64,000 nucleotides of DNA, taken from assembly GCF_040939455.1 (NCBI RefSeq), contig NC_134108.1, positions 12,119,501 to 12,183,500 of the forward strand, read 5' to 3'. The position numbers and the translations under genes were made by a program. Position 1 is the first letter of the stretch; the number at the start of each line of letters is the position of its first letter. The notes beneath the pieces are model-generated. The model was given only the letters and a program-made list of their open reading frames with translations, was not told the origin of the DNA and searched no databases. Positions 12,426 to 25,754 of the stretch are shown one piece after another. This stretch comes from Microcebus murinus. Taxonomy: Eukaryota > Chordata > Mammalia > Primates > Cheirogaleidae.

Positions 12426-12469
12426 CACGTTACCCTGTTCTCTACTCTCAGGACATGTGCCTTCTATAC

Positions 12470-12885
12470 ATGTGGTAGACTGAATTATAAGTCCCAATCC
12501 TTCCCCTTTTCTTGCATCCAGCCTGTTGCATGGCCCCACTATGAGCAGAGTGTACTTCTCAGCACCTTGGCTTTGGGCTTGGTCAGGTGACTTGCTTTGA
12601 CCTATGACAGTGAGACTATGCTAGTTCAGAGCTTAGGCTTTAAGAGGACTCATGTATGTCCTTCCTCTTACTCGCTATGCTGCAGCTCCAAGTAGGATGA
12701 GACACCACGAAGCAGAGCTGCTGTAGCCGAGCCACCTGCAGCAAGAAGCAGAGCTGCTCAACTCAGCCCAAACTGGTGGACCGAATCCCTGTCTATGTGC
12801 AGATTTGTGAATACATGCATAGTATTGAAATTTTTGTCATGTTTGTTACACAGCATTATTGTGGGAATAGCTAACTGATACAAGC
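12470..12885 (+). mobile_element. LTR-like diverged repeat (MLT1/MaLR type, tentative)
   Basis: 'tggtagactgaattataagtccc', 'gtgacttgctttgacctatgacag' and the end 'tgtttgttacacagcattattgtggg...ctaactgataca' have the layout of a common MaLR-type LTR. The internal duplicated phrase 'gaagcagagctgct' appears twice (12,709-12,722 and 12,746-12,759). Family not certain. Confidence 0.5.
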
Positions 12886-13071
12886 ATTGATATGACATGC
12901 TTATTTTTGTGGGAAAGGCTTAACTCTACCTTTTCTAAACACTCAGATTCTATTAATGCTTTGCTGCTGCTAGGAAAAGAAACAGCTGATAAGTGTTGAC
13001 TAGTGAGTTATCAGGCCCTCCCAGACTCTACTGCAATTCACTTACCTCTTAAAAGAAAATCCCATTGTCTT

Positions 13072-13410
13072 AGTTTGTTTTGTGCTGCTATAAGAAAATA
13101 CCACATACTGGGTACTTTACGATGAACAGAGCGTTATTGGCTGTCAGTTCTGGAGGCTAGCAAGGCCAATGTTAAGGTGCCAGCACCTGCTGAGGGCCTT
13201 CTTGCTGCATCATCCTAGGGAAGAGTTAGAAAGGCCAAGACACAAAAGGGGACTAAACTCACCCTTTTAAGAAATCATTAATCCTGCCCTTGAGGGTGGA
13301 GCCCTCATGGCTAAATCACCTCTTAAACATGTTACCTGTTAACACTATTACAATGGCAACTACATTGTAACACGATTTTTGGAGGGGACGAACATTCAAA
13401 CCATAGCAGC
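13072..13410 (-). mobile_element. MaLR solo LTR (MST/MLT1 type)
   Basis: On the plus strand it starts 'tgtcttagtttgttttgtgctgctata', passes 'cagttctggaggct' and 'gagggccttcttgctgcatcatcc', and ends 'ttggaggggacgaacattcaaaccatagca'. This is the reverse complement of a MaLR LTR with both ends present. No internal retroviral region is attached. Confidence 0.8.
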
Positions 13411-13579
13411 TATCTATTTGTCTCCAAACTCCTCTTCCCAATAGCTTATACAAGAGAAGGCAGTTTATAATCTTATATTCACTCTATGGTCTTGTTAATC
13501 TTTACTTACTATCTACCTCTCCTGTCTTGAAAAATGATATATTTATTATCAAATTTTGTCATGGATAACAATTTTAATA

Positions 13580-13765
13580 AATGCAGATGAAGAAGGGAGG
13601 AGTGTGTGTTGGAGTGGTCAAGGAGGGCTTCATGGAGGAGGTGAATTTTGAACTGGATTTCGAGGTATTGATATAGCTGGAGCAAGTGTGAGAGAGGGAC
13701 AGGGTATGCCAGTCTGGGATACAATGGGACAGAGGTGTGAACTCAGAAAAATACAAGGTGTGTTA
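13580..13765 (+). repeat. Ancient purine-rich interspersed repeat, copy 3
   Basis: 'aaggagggcttcatggaggaggtgaattttgaactgg' and 'gggacagaggtgtgaac' match the same unnamed family as the copies at 0.3 and 10.9 kb. Confidence 0.5.
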
Positions 13766-14569
13766 ACAGAAACATAAGCAGTTTTGCTTCCTGCAGAAAA
13801 GTGCTCAAAATAATATTAACTACCTTTTATTGAACATGTATTATACCTGTGTGTTCATGTGCATATATGTATGTCTATGTTAGAGACCATGTCTTTTTGA
13901 TATGTTAGCAATGAGACTCTATTAGTTTGGCTGGAATTCCTCTACTCTTGGTAGAGCATGTTCAGGAAGCTCAACACAGTCACCGATTGGTACAGTTCCT
14001 AGGAGAACTGTGAGATAGAACTGGCCCACACTTGGGGTTCAGATATGTCATAGCTATGCGATGAAATTGGGGGAAGCTCACATGAGGCTGGGCTCAAGAG
14101 TGAGAAGAGTAGCAGAGCCCATGGACAGTAAGGCTGGAAGTCCAAGTCCTGCAGGCAGGGCCAAAGGTCGGAAGGGACAGATCACAGGTCCAGAGTGAGA
14201 GAGAGCTGGGCTATTTGCTTCTTTTCCACCTTTTATGTGCCTGAGCACCCTGGGAAGGAGAAATCTAGAGTGTTCCAGGTGCCACAGGTCTACACAGGAG
14301 TCCTTGTATAAATCTTGGTCATGAGAGACACAAAGCTAGGCAGCAACTGAGGCTCGTGGGCTGGGAAAGCTTTGTAAGGCTTCAAACTTCAGACCACAGG
14401 GATGCCGAGAATTCCGCCCCCTACTCACAATCAAGGCCTCCAAGAGGGAATAATTCGAGAGGGAATTAACGGAAAGATCTGGACTTTTAGACATGACAGA
14501 TCTGGGGAATATATCACTCAGACTTAGGAAAAGGACTAACCAATGGAACACTTACTTACCGGCCAGTAA

Positions 14570-14765
14570 AGACTAGGCTAAGCAGCAGGTGATTTACAAC
14601 GTTAATACTTGTCGTCCATGTACCGTGTGTGAGGAAGTGTACTGTGTATACCTCATCTCTTTTATGCGAAGTAAGCTTTCCCCTTTTGATAAATGAGAAA
14701 AGTAAACTAAGGCTCAGAGTACTCACATGCTTTGCCTCAAATCGTGCATCCAGATAGAATTGGAG
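14570..14765 (+). mobile_element. MIR fragment
   Basis: 'cctcatctcttttatgcgaagtaag' and 'gataaatgagaaaagtaaactaaggctcagag' follow the MIR core and 3' part on the plus strand. Confidence 0.65.
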
Positions 14766-16274
14766 GTGGATCTGATTCCAGTTTGAGAGAACCAAACCTT
14801 AACTATGAATAGATGACTGGGGGGTGTGGACTCCAGTCTGGCTCTGGCTCTAATACTGACAAATAATTATCTAGTTGATTTGACTACATGCAAATATAGT
14901 CTAGTTGGGGATCTAGTTGGATCTAGTTGGGGTGTGGCCAAGGGCCGCAGTCCGCAGGAAGTCTGGGGAAAGGGGCCCCCTCCTGGGAGGCAGTCAACAG
15001 GGTGGTGCGTGTGGACCGGCTGGGTCAGCCTCGTGCATGTGTGTTCCGTAGCCTCCTTGGACTTTCCGGGGCTGCACGTGATTCCTGAGAGCCCCATCCG
15101 CAAGCAGCTTCTCAAAAATAAATGGCTAAAACTCTTACATTATTTTTAAGGTTGATGATGAAATAAATCCTAGGCCTGGGGAGTGTGTGCGCTTGAGAGT
15201 TGAAGAGTTCTTAAAGTCTGACTTCCTCTGCGGAGGATAAAAGCTCTGGTTCTTTTGTTGTGATAATGACAGACTGTCAGTGTCTGTCTGTTTGCCTGAC
15301 TCCATTCCCAGCATAAATGCTGGTAATTGCTAATTGCCTTGAGAAGAAAACTGACTCATAGCCTGGGAGTGACTTGCATATCAATGTTTCAGGCGCTCTG
15401 TGCTAGTTTTACTTACTGCAGTCAGCACAGTTGCTTCCTTAACTGCTTTCGGGTTAGTCGATCCAAGTGTGATTTTTGCCAACAGATAACATCACTGGGA
15501 AATTTAAACTGTGGGCAGTGGGATTGATACCCTTTTTTTTTTCTCCCCCAGGCATTTTGGTCTGCAGATCATGTCTTCTGTTTCATATGCAGTGGAGAAG
15601 ACGGAAAGCATGTGATCAAATTTCTAGCTATCTGGACTTTACGGACTGATTTAAGTGGCTGCCCACACTTGCTCAGGGTGTGAGTGTCTTTCACTCTGAT
15701 TGCTTCTCTGGAAATGTATTAGCCAGCCACCAGTTCGTGGCTGTGTGTTAGACTCAGCTGCAGCCGCAGTGACGCCCTTTCTCTCCTTAAGGACAGTTGT
15801 AAACTAACAGGAGTGTTGCTCCCAGAGCCCACACTTCAGGGGGACATTTCTGACATGCCGGTGACATGGGACCCCCCAAGGGCCACTGCTGTTGATTGCA
15901 CCATCTTTGGGGCACTGTAGCTGCTCCTCTCAGTGTATTTTCTGGTTTGTAATGTGCTCTATGTTCAAAGAAATTTTAAAGGCAAGAGGTTCTCAGGGGA
16001 GAACTCAGAGAGTTTGAGATGCACCATAAAAGGGGAACCATTTATAAATCACACAAGGGAGGACCATAACCCTGCTCCTGACGGCTCACCCCAGTCTTTC
16101 GGATGCTTGGTACACCTCTCATCCCCTTCCCACCTTTCCTGCCAGATTCTTGTACCAGCTGCATGAGTCAGGCGTCATGAATTCCAGGAGGCCCCACTTG
16201 ACTGCCTCCCCCGCTCCAAACTCACACACAGCCCTCCTCATGCCTTCCACACGCTCAACCCAGACAGCACGCAG

Positions 16275-16440
16275 GTGACACTCACCTGGGGAATTTTAAA
16301 ACATCCTGATGACTAAGCCCCACTTCCAGACACTTAGCTGGTATAGTTCATCTGCAGCAGGGCCCAGGCACTGCATTTTTCATTGAAAGCAATCAGGTGA
16401 TTCTAATGAATATCTGGGATGAGAATCGCTTCTCAGCAAA
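16275..16440 (+). mobile_element. hAT-type DNA transposon fragment (tentative)
   Basis: 'ctcacctggggaattttaaaacatcctgatg...ccccacttccaga' with 'caggtgattctaatgaatatctgggatgagaatcgct' matches the palindromic body of nonautonomous hAT-Charlie elements of the MER3/MER20/MER58 group. Subfamily not resolved. Confidence 0.55.
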
Positions 16441-17514
16441 GGCATTAAAAATATTAGCATTATCAAAAACCTTATAACTGTTTCTTCTGAAACCTTTCTA
16501 TATGCTGTCCAATTTAATCCTCCTATCAATTTTTTGTGATTTTGCAGTAGCAGAAACAAGCTCAGGGAGTGGCTTGTTGGCAAGTAGACTAGGTGAGGGG
16601 TTACACCTGGTCAGTGTGACGCAGAAAGCTCAGAATTTTAATTACTACTGGCTTAATTGTCTTTGTTTCCTTGCTGGGCTCAGAACTCTGTGAAGGAGAA
16701 GACTAGGTTTTTTTGTCTCTCTATTTTTTGCGCTTAGCATTATGTCTGATGGCAGCTGGAAACGAATGAACACTGAATATTCTTCGTGAATGTGAGGACC
16801 CTACAAGGGAGAGGTGGGTCTCAGGCCTGAGTGCTGGGTCTCCAGAGTTCTTCGTTCTCCCGTGTCTGGCTCCTGGAATCCCTGTTCCTCTTGTGTCCTT
16901 CTTATCCTCTCCACCAATCCTGATTTCATACTTACTTCTTTTATCTTACCTGTTAATTTTCCAAGGCTAATCGTGGTTGAAATGTTTTTTTCTTTCTGAG
17001 CTCGCATGGCACATGAAACTTACAGTATTTGACTTATGACTGAATCGGTACCATTCCTTTGTTCTACGTGTAAGGAGCATACACTTTCATTTTGTTCTGT
17101 AGGATAATTGGAGTAAGATTGCAAACATCTCCAGAATCTTCTGTTTTGACTTTCTGATAGCCCCCAGTGTGGCCCCTGGTAGGGAGTACTTGCTAATAGA
17201 TTCCGGTTTATTCTGTCTAAATGATAGAAAAATATTTATATAACTGAGAACATAAATGTTTATCTCTTTGTTTAATCATAAAATAATTTGTTAATCTCGT
17301 ACAAGGCATTCCACAGAGAGCAAGCATATTTGGAGGTAAGAAATATGTTTTAAAATAATAAATATATCCCTATCTTATCATTTCTCTTTGTCATTGTGCA
17401 TAGCTGTAATATTCTGATAAGCCCACCTCTAGCTTCATTTTTCTAATCATGGACTTCTATTTATGTTTCATCAGTATGTCACCTATATGCTTGGGGAACA
17501 ATTTTTGAAGGCAG

Positions 17515-17735
17515 TAGTATAATGTGGAGGTTAAGAGTATAGTTTAGATATGTTAGCTGGGTTACTGTGGATAGCCCATTATAACCACTCAGTCTTGGTT
17601 TCCTCATCCGTATAACCACTCAGTCTTGGTTTCCTCATCTGTAAAATGGGACACTAGTTACTTCCTGATAAAGTTGTTGTGAAGATTAAATGAGATAATA
17701 ATTACAAAGAACTTGGTAAAAAGAATGTGCTTGTG
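17515..17735 (+). mobile_element. MIR fragment with internal tandem duplication
   Basis: 'gtggaggttaagagtatag', 'ttggtttcctcatctgtaaaatggg' and 'ttgttgtgaagattaaatgagataat' are MIR. The segment 'tataaccactcagtcttggt' plus 'ttcctcatc' is present twice in tandem (17,581-17,609 and 17,612-17,640), so the copy is longer than its ancestor. Confidence 0.8.
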
Positions 17736-20239
17736 TTTGGTGAATGTTCACAATATCATTATAAATATTTTTTATGATTATTAAAAATATTAAAAGGTGA
17801 GTGTCCTTCAAAGGCACTTTATATCCCCAAGTAGTACAGGGGGCTTTTGGGGGCAGCTACCTATTACTCTGCTTGCCTCACTTTTTTACCCCTCCATTGT
17901 GACTCACAGATTGGAATCCCTTCTAAGCTTCCTCCACATCCTATGGGTGGATCCACATAGACCCACATCCTATGGGTGGATCACAGAGAGCAGCTGCCAG
18001 TTTCCTTTGCGCTCCCTGTGAATGTGAACCAAGGAGCTGCACATGTGCACTGTGCCTGAGCTTTAGAATGTCTTAGGCGCTGTCTGTGGGGATGCTGAGC
18101 CACTGGGCAAAGAGAGCTCAGGAACAGGGCCGAGGGAATGAGGAACAAGGTGGGACGTGAGGTCCCCAGCCATCCTAGAGAGGGAGTGTAAGGTGGGTAT
18201 GAGAGATTCAGATGAGCTCAGCTTGCAGAATCCCTTGGCAATATCTGACATCTGTGTCTAGATTATTCAGCTGAAATTTGATACCATCATTTGACTATAA
18301 AAGTCAAGGATGGCCCAATGTCACAAATTCCCATAGGGGTTTCTCTCATTTCTCTTTCTCTCCTTCTACCTCAGCAGAGTGTTCTTCATATGAAATATTT
18401 AGCCTCAGGATGAAGTTGTGGTGCAGTCAGGAAGTGGAAGGGCAGGAGACGGTGATGGAGAGATGGAGACGTGGTAGCCCAGGAAAGCAGCACTAGGGAC
18501 AGCTGTGGCACTGGCAGAGGCTTGCATGTGATCTGTGTGCAGTGGCTTCTCACCCTTTTGAGACAGCCAGGACCCAACACATTCATTCAGCTGTTTTTTT
18601 CCACGTGATCAAGCAGGCCTCTCTGGGATGTGACGTCTCAGGCTTTCCAGATGAGCAGAGCTGAACTATGTCTTTCTGGGTCCTAAACACTCAAAAGATA
18701 GCGACTCCCTGCCCTTTCTTACCCTTCTATGTGTAAATCAAAGTAGCGAAAATGCACACCACAAAAAGGGACAATCCCAGTGAGGTTGTGAGTTTTTCTA
18801 TGATGTTTCTTTAAGGAATATTAAATATCAAATGCTTTCAACTTTCTCTCCTCGTCTTGATGTTTTTAGTGTACTTGCTTTGGTATTACTCTCAGAAAAC
18901 ACATGTCTAGTTTCAATGGGAAACCGGTGCTGCAAGTAGCAGGGTATGCTCAGAAAGTGTTGAATGGACCTCACTCACTTCGACTGCCTCCCTTCTTGGG
19001 AGCCTCTGTGTCTCCCTGCCAAAGCTGAGAGCTTCTGCACACCTGGAAATAAAGCCCAGAGGAGTCGGGCACTGTGGCTGGTCCAAGCCTTTTACAACCT
19101 TTTCAAGCTGGCCATGGAGCCTATCACTAGGAAAAAGACAAAAATTAAAATAAGAACTGTTTCCCCCAGATCTAGACAGAGGTTAAGCCTTATCAGTATT
19201 CTTTAGGATGGGAATACAGACTTAAAAGGGAAAAAGAGAAGATACCTGTTCTCAATACTTCTAGTTATTCTGACCTAGTTTGCTTTTGCAAAACACATCT
19301 CCAGTGAACTCCATGACATGTATAGGGGAAAAAAACAACAAGCGCTTTGTCAAGGTATGGACTATAGACTCGACCTAGAGAAATGGTCCATGTCTCAGTT
19401 GGCCACAAGGCTGCCCCTGGGAGTCCTACGACCCGTAAGAGGTGGGTAGGAATTAAAGAAGGACTCTGATTCCTTGTCTTCCCAACGTGAAATCTGATTT
19501 AAATAGATAGTTCGTGTCACCTATTTTTTGATAATTCAGTTAACTACTCTTCTCATTTTCCCTTCACAAATAGTGGTTTTCTTTGAATCTTGTCCTAAAA
19601 ATGCATATGAATTCTAAAGCAAGCTGCTCAGCTAGCTGGTTTCTGAGGGAGAACTATGTGTACTTTTGCAGGTTGTCCTGATCGCTCCTGCTATCTGGGT
19701 CAGAAGTTTGAGGGCGAGGAGTCTGAGTCATGGTTGAATATCTTCTAACAAGTTGTTGTTTTTTGTGTGTTTTATTGTACACAGTGTGGCTTCTGGGTGT
19801 ATTGTGTCTGTAGCACTTTCAGTGCCGAGTATGTTCCCTGTCTCGGCCTGGGAATTGGAGAAAAGGGGAGGGTGATGTGGGGTGCAGGGTGGGTGATTCA
19901 GGCACAGCGCCAGAGCCATTGTATCTGCTGCTACATCCCAAAGAATCATGCCTTCCCTGTGGACATAAACCAGTTCAGCGAGGGTAGCACTCTCCTGCCT
20001 CCCAAACCAAGGCTTGCATTCGATGTTGGTGCATCAGAAAGAAGTACCTTGCCGGCCGCATTTACCGTATTGCACAGAAGGTCTCTCCCCTCAACACTAG
20101 GTATGAAACAACTCCTCCTCTGCTTTGGGGCTCCAGAAGGAATAACTCATTTCCCAGCACCTAGGTATGAACATAACTCTAAATTTAGGGAAGGAAGATG
20201 GGAATTTAGGTGGCTGGAGTAGGGCATGGATGCTGCCTC

Positions 20240-20450
20240 TTGGTGATCTTGCAAAAATACAAATCTAATCATCTGACTTCCCTACTTAAAGATTACTTGA
20301 TGGCTCTCCATTGTACGCCGAATAAAGTGTATACTCTTTAAACAACATTCAAGGTTGTTTAAAATTTGGCTTCAGCCAAACTTAATGCTTCTTCCATTGT
20401 GCAGCTTTCAAACCCTATGCCTCAGTTAACCAAACTATGGGCCAATCCTA
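20240..20450 (+). repeat. Ancient repeat remnant (LINE2-like, tentative)
   Basis: 'aatctaatcatctgacttccctacttaaagattacttgatggctctccattgtacg' follows a well-known ancient mammalian repeat phrase. The exact family is not certain. Confidence 0.45.
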
Positions 20451-20454
20451 GCAG

Positions 20455-21043
20455 GCAACACTTTAATGTTAATCAAAATCCCTTTGACCATTTCTATAGA
20501 AAATAACAAGCTAATTCTAAAATTTGTATGAAAATCTAAAGGGCCAAGAATAGCAAAGTCAATCTTGAAGACAAAGTACTTAGTGGATTTATGCTACTAG
20601 ATAGTTAAGATTCATTGTAAGGTTAGATTATCTAAAACAGAATTAATAGATCAATGAAACACATTAAACAGAACAGACCTCTCCCCCCCCCCCACAGGGT
20701 TACCTGAATTATAGTGTAGGTACATGACAATGAAGTGAAAAAGGTACTGGTTCAATTGAATGTCCATGTGGGATCTACAGTGAACATCATGCTTACTTCA
20801 CATCATACGTGTGAACAATTTTCATAGGGATTATAGACTGTGAAAGGTAAAAGCTTCTAGAAGAAAAAATAGGAGAATATCTTTCTTTGTAGGAGGCAAA
20901 GATGTCTCTTGAGCAGGACATAAAAGCCACTATCATTGAAAATTAGACTATATTAAAACCCATAACTTCCATTCATCCAAATATACCTTTAAGAGAGTAA
21001 AAACAAATGATAGAGTGGGAAAAGATACTTCTAGTATATGCAA
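20455..21043 (+). mobile_element. Old L1 ORF2 fragment, 5' piece
   Basis: 'aaaatttgtatgaaaatctaaagggccaagaatagcaaagtcaatcttga' and later 'aagcttctagaagaaaaaataggagaatatctt' are the 3' half of L1 ORF2 with many disruptions. An 11-base C run lies at 20,683-20,693. A DNA transposon splits the element; the remainder is at 21,370-21,900. Confidence 0.8.
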
Positions 21044-21369
21044 TCATACACAACACAATGTTTCAGTCAATGACTGACCACATATAGGACAGTGGTCATA
21101 TAAAATTATAAAACCATATTTTTACTGTACCTTCTATGTTGAGATATGTTCAGATACATAAATACTTACCATGGTGTTACAGTTGCCTTCAGTATAGCAC
21201 CATGCTGTACAGATTTGTAGCCTGGGAGCAATAGGCTGTAACATATAGCCTAGGTATAGTGTAGGCTCTACTAGCTAGGTTAGTGTAAGCACATTCTATG
21301 ATGTTCACACAAAATCACATAAGGACACATTTCTCAGAACATACCTATTGTTAAGTGACACATGATTGT
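21044..21369 (+). mobile_element. Nonautonomous DNA transposon nested in an L1
   Basis: A compact palindromic-ended element lies between two colinear L1 halves. It reads 'aatgtttcagtcaatgactgaccacatata' and 'tgtagcctgggagcaataggctgtaacatatagcctaggta', and ends 'ctattgttaagtgacacatgattgta'. The ends pair imperfectly ('caatcat' near the left end and its complement at the right end) next to TA, as in Tc1/mariner-type insertions. I recognise the sequence type but not the family name. Confidence 0.65.
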
Positions 21370-21900
21370 ATATCCAATGAAGGACATCTATTCAGAAAAT
21401 ATAAAGAACTACAGTCAATAGATATAACCTACAACTCAATAACAAATATGAAAACGTTTATATAAACACTTTATAAAAGAGAATTTCTAAATGTTAATTA
21501 GTATATGATAAAACACTCAGCACAATTACTACCAGAAAAATGCCAATTATACCCATAATTAGATATCACTACAGACCACCAAGATGCCTAAAATTATTAA
21601 AAACTGACAGTGTCAAATATTGACCTGGAGAATAGTACTGGAACTTTCTCACATACTGCTGGAGGGAGGGTAAACTGGTAAAGTCAATTTAGAAGAACAT
21701 TTGGTATTATTTGCAAACAATTCTATTCCTAAGTGTGTACCCACGAGGAATGCATGTACATGTGCACCACAAGGTGTGTGTACACAGTGGCATCATTTAT
21801 GATTACCTAAGACTGGAAACAACCAGGATTTTTGCTTATTAATAGCAGAATAAATTAATATGGTGTGGTGTGTTCCCATAAAGTATAAAGGCCACTGAAT
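21370..21900 (+). mobile_element. Old L1 ORF2 fragment, 3' piece
   Basis: 'tatccaatgaaggacatctattcagaaaatataaagaactac' continues the L1 sequence broken at 21,043, followed by 'cacatactgctggagggagggtaaactggtaaagtcaattt'. Plus strand and degenerate. Confidence 0.8.
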
Positions 21901-24900
21901 AGCATGGGAAGGGACTGGACTTTAATTGTCCAATTGAGCAGCAGAAGAAGATTAAAACTGTGTATCAGGAAACTGCATCTGGTAATGCTATGTCGAGAGT
22001 CGATTTTTACATATCAGAACATAGGTTTTTCTATTCAAAAGGTCCATGTTAATAACTCTCTTTTTACTAGGCCATCTAAAGTTATCCAATGTTATTATGA
22101 AATAGTTTTTTCCTTACCATAAAGTATTTTCATGTTGAGACTATTTCCACATTCAAAAAAAATCATACCTAACAACTTATGAGTATGTTCTAAATTTCAC
22201 CATATCAAACTCTGTTTCTTGCAAAGAATTTCACTGCTTGAAATAGCAATAGCATATTTATTATTAAAAAGTAGACAAGCAATGAACTTAGCTACCTATA
22301 TTTTCAACTGAGGACTCTATAGTGGATTCTTTTTCTTTTTCTCTGTATGATTTGGTTGGAAATCTACCTTAAGGAGTCATGGTTGTTAAGGTTTAGAGAC
22401 ACTTTGGTTCTAAAAATAGAAATAATGCATGAAGAAAAAAGTCTACTTTCACTCATTTTGAAGTGTTTATTCAGTATCAAAATCATCTGTTAGTCTAATT
22501 CTTAGGCTCTTTGTCTACATTGCAATATTTACTTAGAGGATACTCTTTTAAAACATGTCAGTTTTTATGTGGGAATGAGAAAGACAACAGAAAAATCTGG
22601 ATTTGTATCACTATTAGGGTTTTTTTATTAGTCATATATATAATCATATATTACATGCAAGAAAATCACAATACAGCCCAAGATGTTTATGTATTCTGGC
22701 ACATCAAGAGTAATACAATGCAAAAGTTTGTATTTTTTATATACAACTATAATAAACAGTCAAACAGTAATAATGTAAAAATAATTTAGTGATGTGCTCA
22801 CTGTTTGCTGCATAAGTCAACATTTTGATCTGCACATGATACCATTGTGATTTGGCAGGGAGTTCTTTTGAAAGCTACATCTGATCATCCTTGTCCTACC
22901 TGGAAATGCGCATAAAGTATGAAATAATAGCATAGTTGCAACTGCAAGAGAAGATATTTATTTTTCAACAGTAAAAAGACACTATGATGTAACTAACACA
23001 CTAATGAAAAGGGAAAACCAAAACATTAAAGAAAACTTCCAGGCCATTAAAATGAAAACAATATTGTATATTTTCAAACCTTCATTTTTGTGCATCACCA
23101 TGGCAAACAATACATGAATTTGTCTCTATTTTCCTGGCTGCAGGGGTAAAGAGGCGAAATACAGATTCCCAGGCACATATTTTTGAAAGGCAGATATGGA
23201 GAAAGATCCCAAAAAAACACACAGGAAGCATGTTGTGCATATTGTTAAGTCTGTGGATTTCGTACTACGTTATGAAAGATACTAGTTTTCATTTACTTGG
23301 ATACAAAATCTGTAAAACAGGAACTATTCTAGACTTTATTTTTAATGCTACCAGTTGGCGTTTTTCTGTGTTCTTTAGGTATTTTCACTACTTACTGTAA
23401 ATTAAAATGTAACCCTGCCATAGAAATGGAATGTATGTGAAGAGAAGCAGGACTCTAGCTTTCATTTCACCCCAACAATTCCATGGAAATGATCAATTCT
23501 GCTCTCAGACCAAGGAGTACAAGCCACTAGAAAGAGACCATCAGGTGGAAGGGCGGATTGCTTATGTTAGGTTTGACTTAAAGCTATAAAATAAAGAAGA
23601 AGCAATTCAGTTGCCACTTCTATTGTAGGGGAGAGAAGTAGTTTGTGGGCAGGAATGAGTTTTAAAATATTTGAACTTAATCAACCATAAAGTAATCTCA
23701 TTTAATCAAACAGATTCTTTACAATATTTTGATTTTTCTCCCACTGAAACATTATAAATATCTTTTAAAACTAAGTGTTATTAGTTACCTGAATTTCAAG
23801 TGCAATTTAAAACATGCAGCACATCTTTTCTTTTCTAGTAGAAATTATCTTTGGATAGCAAAAATGTGTCATTAATGTTACAAAAAATTTAATGACAAGT
23901 GGCAGAGCACCTAATGTTTAGACATTTTTTTAACCTATTTGCTACATTTGACAGAGTAGATTTTTAAATTTCTTTTTATAAAGCGCCACTTGCAAAATGG
24001 TTTCTTTTTTTTTCATATAACAAAATGAAAACAGCAAGATCACTCATTGTTTTAAGTTTTCAGAATTTTAATTTAAGTAGGTGAAAAGTTCAGGAATATA
24101 TTGCCAAGGGAAGGATGACTTAGTGGAGCCTGGCATTTCTTCTTTCATTCTCATTAAACTAATGGGACTTTATGGGTCAATATAAATTCCCATTTACATT
24201 GGTATATATATATATATTCCCTTTATATATTCCATTTATACTAGTAGAAATATTTCTACATAATGGCATATCTATTTTCATATGATGATATTAATTTTAT
24301 GTAGATATTTAATTGGTATAAGGGGAATATATACAAATTAATGTTTAACTTAATTCCCATTAAATTAATGAAAGTTTATATTCCAATATTTATGTAGCTG
24401 TGCTCATCACAGAAATTATTATGGTACAAGTATTAAATTATAAATGGTAGTATTGAATTTTATTGATGTAGCATTTATGACAATTCAAACTTTACAGTGC
24501 AGTTGATGGTTTGAGCAGAGATAATGTAATGATAATGTAGTGATTTTAATGTAATAGAGAAGGTATAGTTGAAAGCATATTCTAGTTTTCATTTTAAGTT
24601 TACTTCTAGAGTACAAAAGCAAATACTTTATTGATTCTGTACTTATAATTAAGGAGGTAAGCCTTTGGTAAATTTTATTTTATTGATTGCCTCCTATTTT
24701 GATTGCAGTTCCCAGATAATTCCCAAGGGCCCATTTCATTATGAATGTGTGTGCATGTGCCCATGCATGTATTGGGGGCTGGTGGTTCTTTTGAATTGCG
24801 CTTAATATGTAAAGCACCTGATTGATAAGAGAAAATTCAACCAAACCAGCCATTTGAAAAAATCACAGGGGTCTTCTGAATCTTGAGAGGTTGCAGAGCT

Positions 24901-25754
24901 ATTCTCAAAAGCCTGGGAAGTCATATGTTGATCAGACCTGGAACTAAATAGACGTGTTTCAAGAATATATATAGAACTATTTTGTGAATGCATGTAAATG
25001 TTCTTATGAGAAATAAAATACACATCTAAAAGTATTATTGACATTTTAGTTTTTACATTATAGATTTTTTTCTAGCAGTGAGCACTAAAACTCAGATTAT
25101 GTTTGTATGTGGAAGTCTTCAATATTATGTAATGTTGACATGAAGTTTGTATATTTCAAAATACTATAAAATACAGATATAGGTCAAAATTCCTAATCTC
25201 TTTGGACATAATAGAGTCAAATTGACTTGTGTTTATAGATCTAACCTACCACTTATTTCCTGTTTTTCACAAAGGTCTGTGTGCACTATGCAAAAACAGA
25301 GCTAGAAGAAACACTTCTAGATTTTAAATTTACGTCAGAAATAGCATAGCTATTACCTGGCAATTAATATTTATGGATCCCCCTCTCCTCTCCCTCATCT
25401 CTGAGTGAGGTATGAGGTAGCCTTTTTCCTCCTGATGTCTTAATTCACTCAGTTTCCAGCTGTCTGTAAGTGAGAAATCAGTTAGTTAGAGAACAATCAG
25501 CATGATCACTTCAACTGTCCTCAGGGTCAATAAGAAAACAGTGACCAAACTGATCTCTTAATTTCCAACTGGATATTTCAGCCTTTTTATGAGAAAGATG
25601 AGACTTTCAAAGAGATTCCCATATTTTTATGATACATATCATGAAAATGAAAGTGAACAATGTAATTAGGATGAACTTCATTTTGTTCCTCCAATAAATG
25701 GATGAAGTTTATTAACAAGACAAATCATCGGGCAGCTTGCCAGGTAAACATAAG

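Larger units (their letters stand above)
13766..20240. other. Intergenic sequence with MIR and hAT remnants
   Basis: No exon-like structure is supported here. Two MIR fragments (14.6 and 17.5 kb), a hAT-type fragment (16.3 kb) and several short local tandem duplications are visible (14,902-14,930; 17,582-17,638; 17,933-17,981). The longest open frame, 151 codons at 19,767-20,222, resembles nothing I know and has no splice context. Confidence 0.55.

Noticed and set aside
19767..20222. 151-codon open frame on the plus strand, the longest outside L1 and the OPRM1 exons
   Set aside because: Cys-rich start and no domain, splice or repeat-independent support. The frame is of a length expected by chance in 64 kb and runs up to an ancient repeat.
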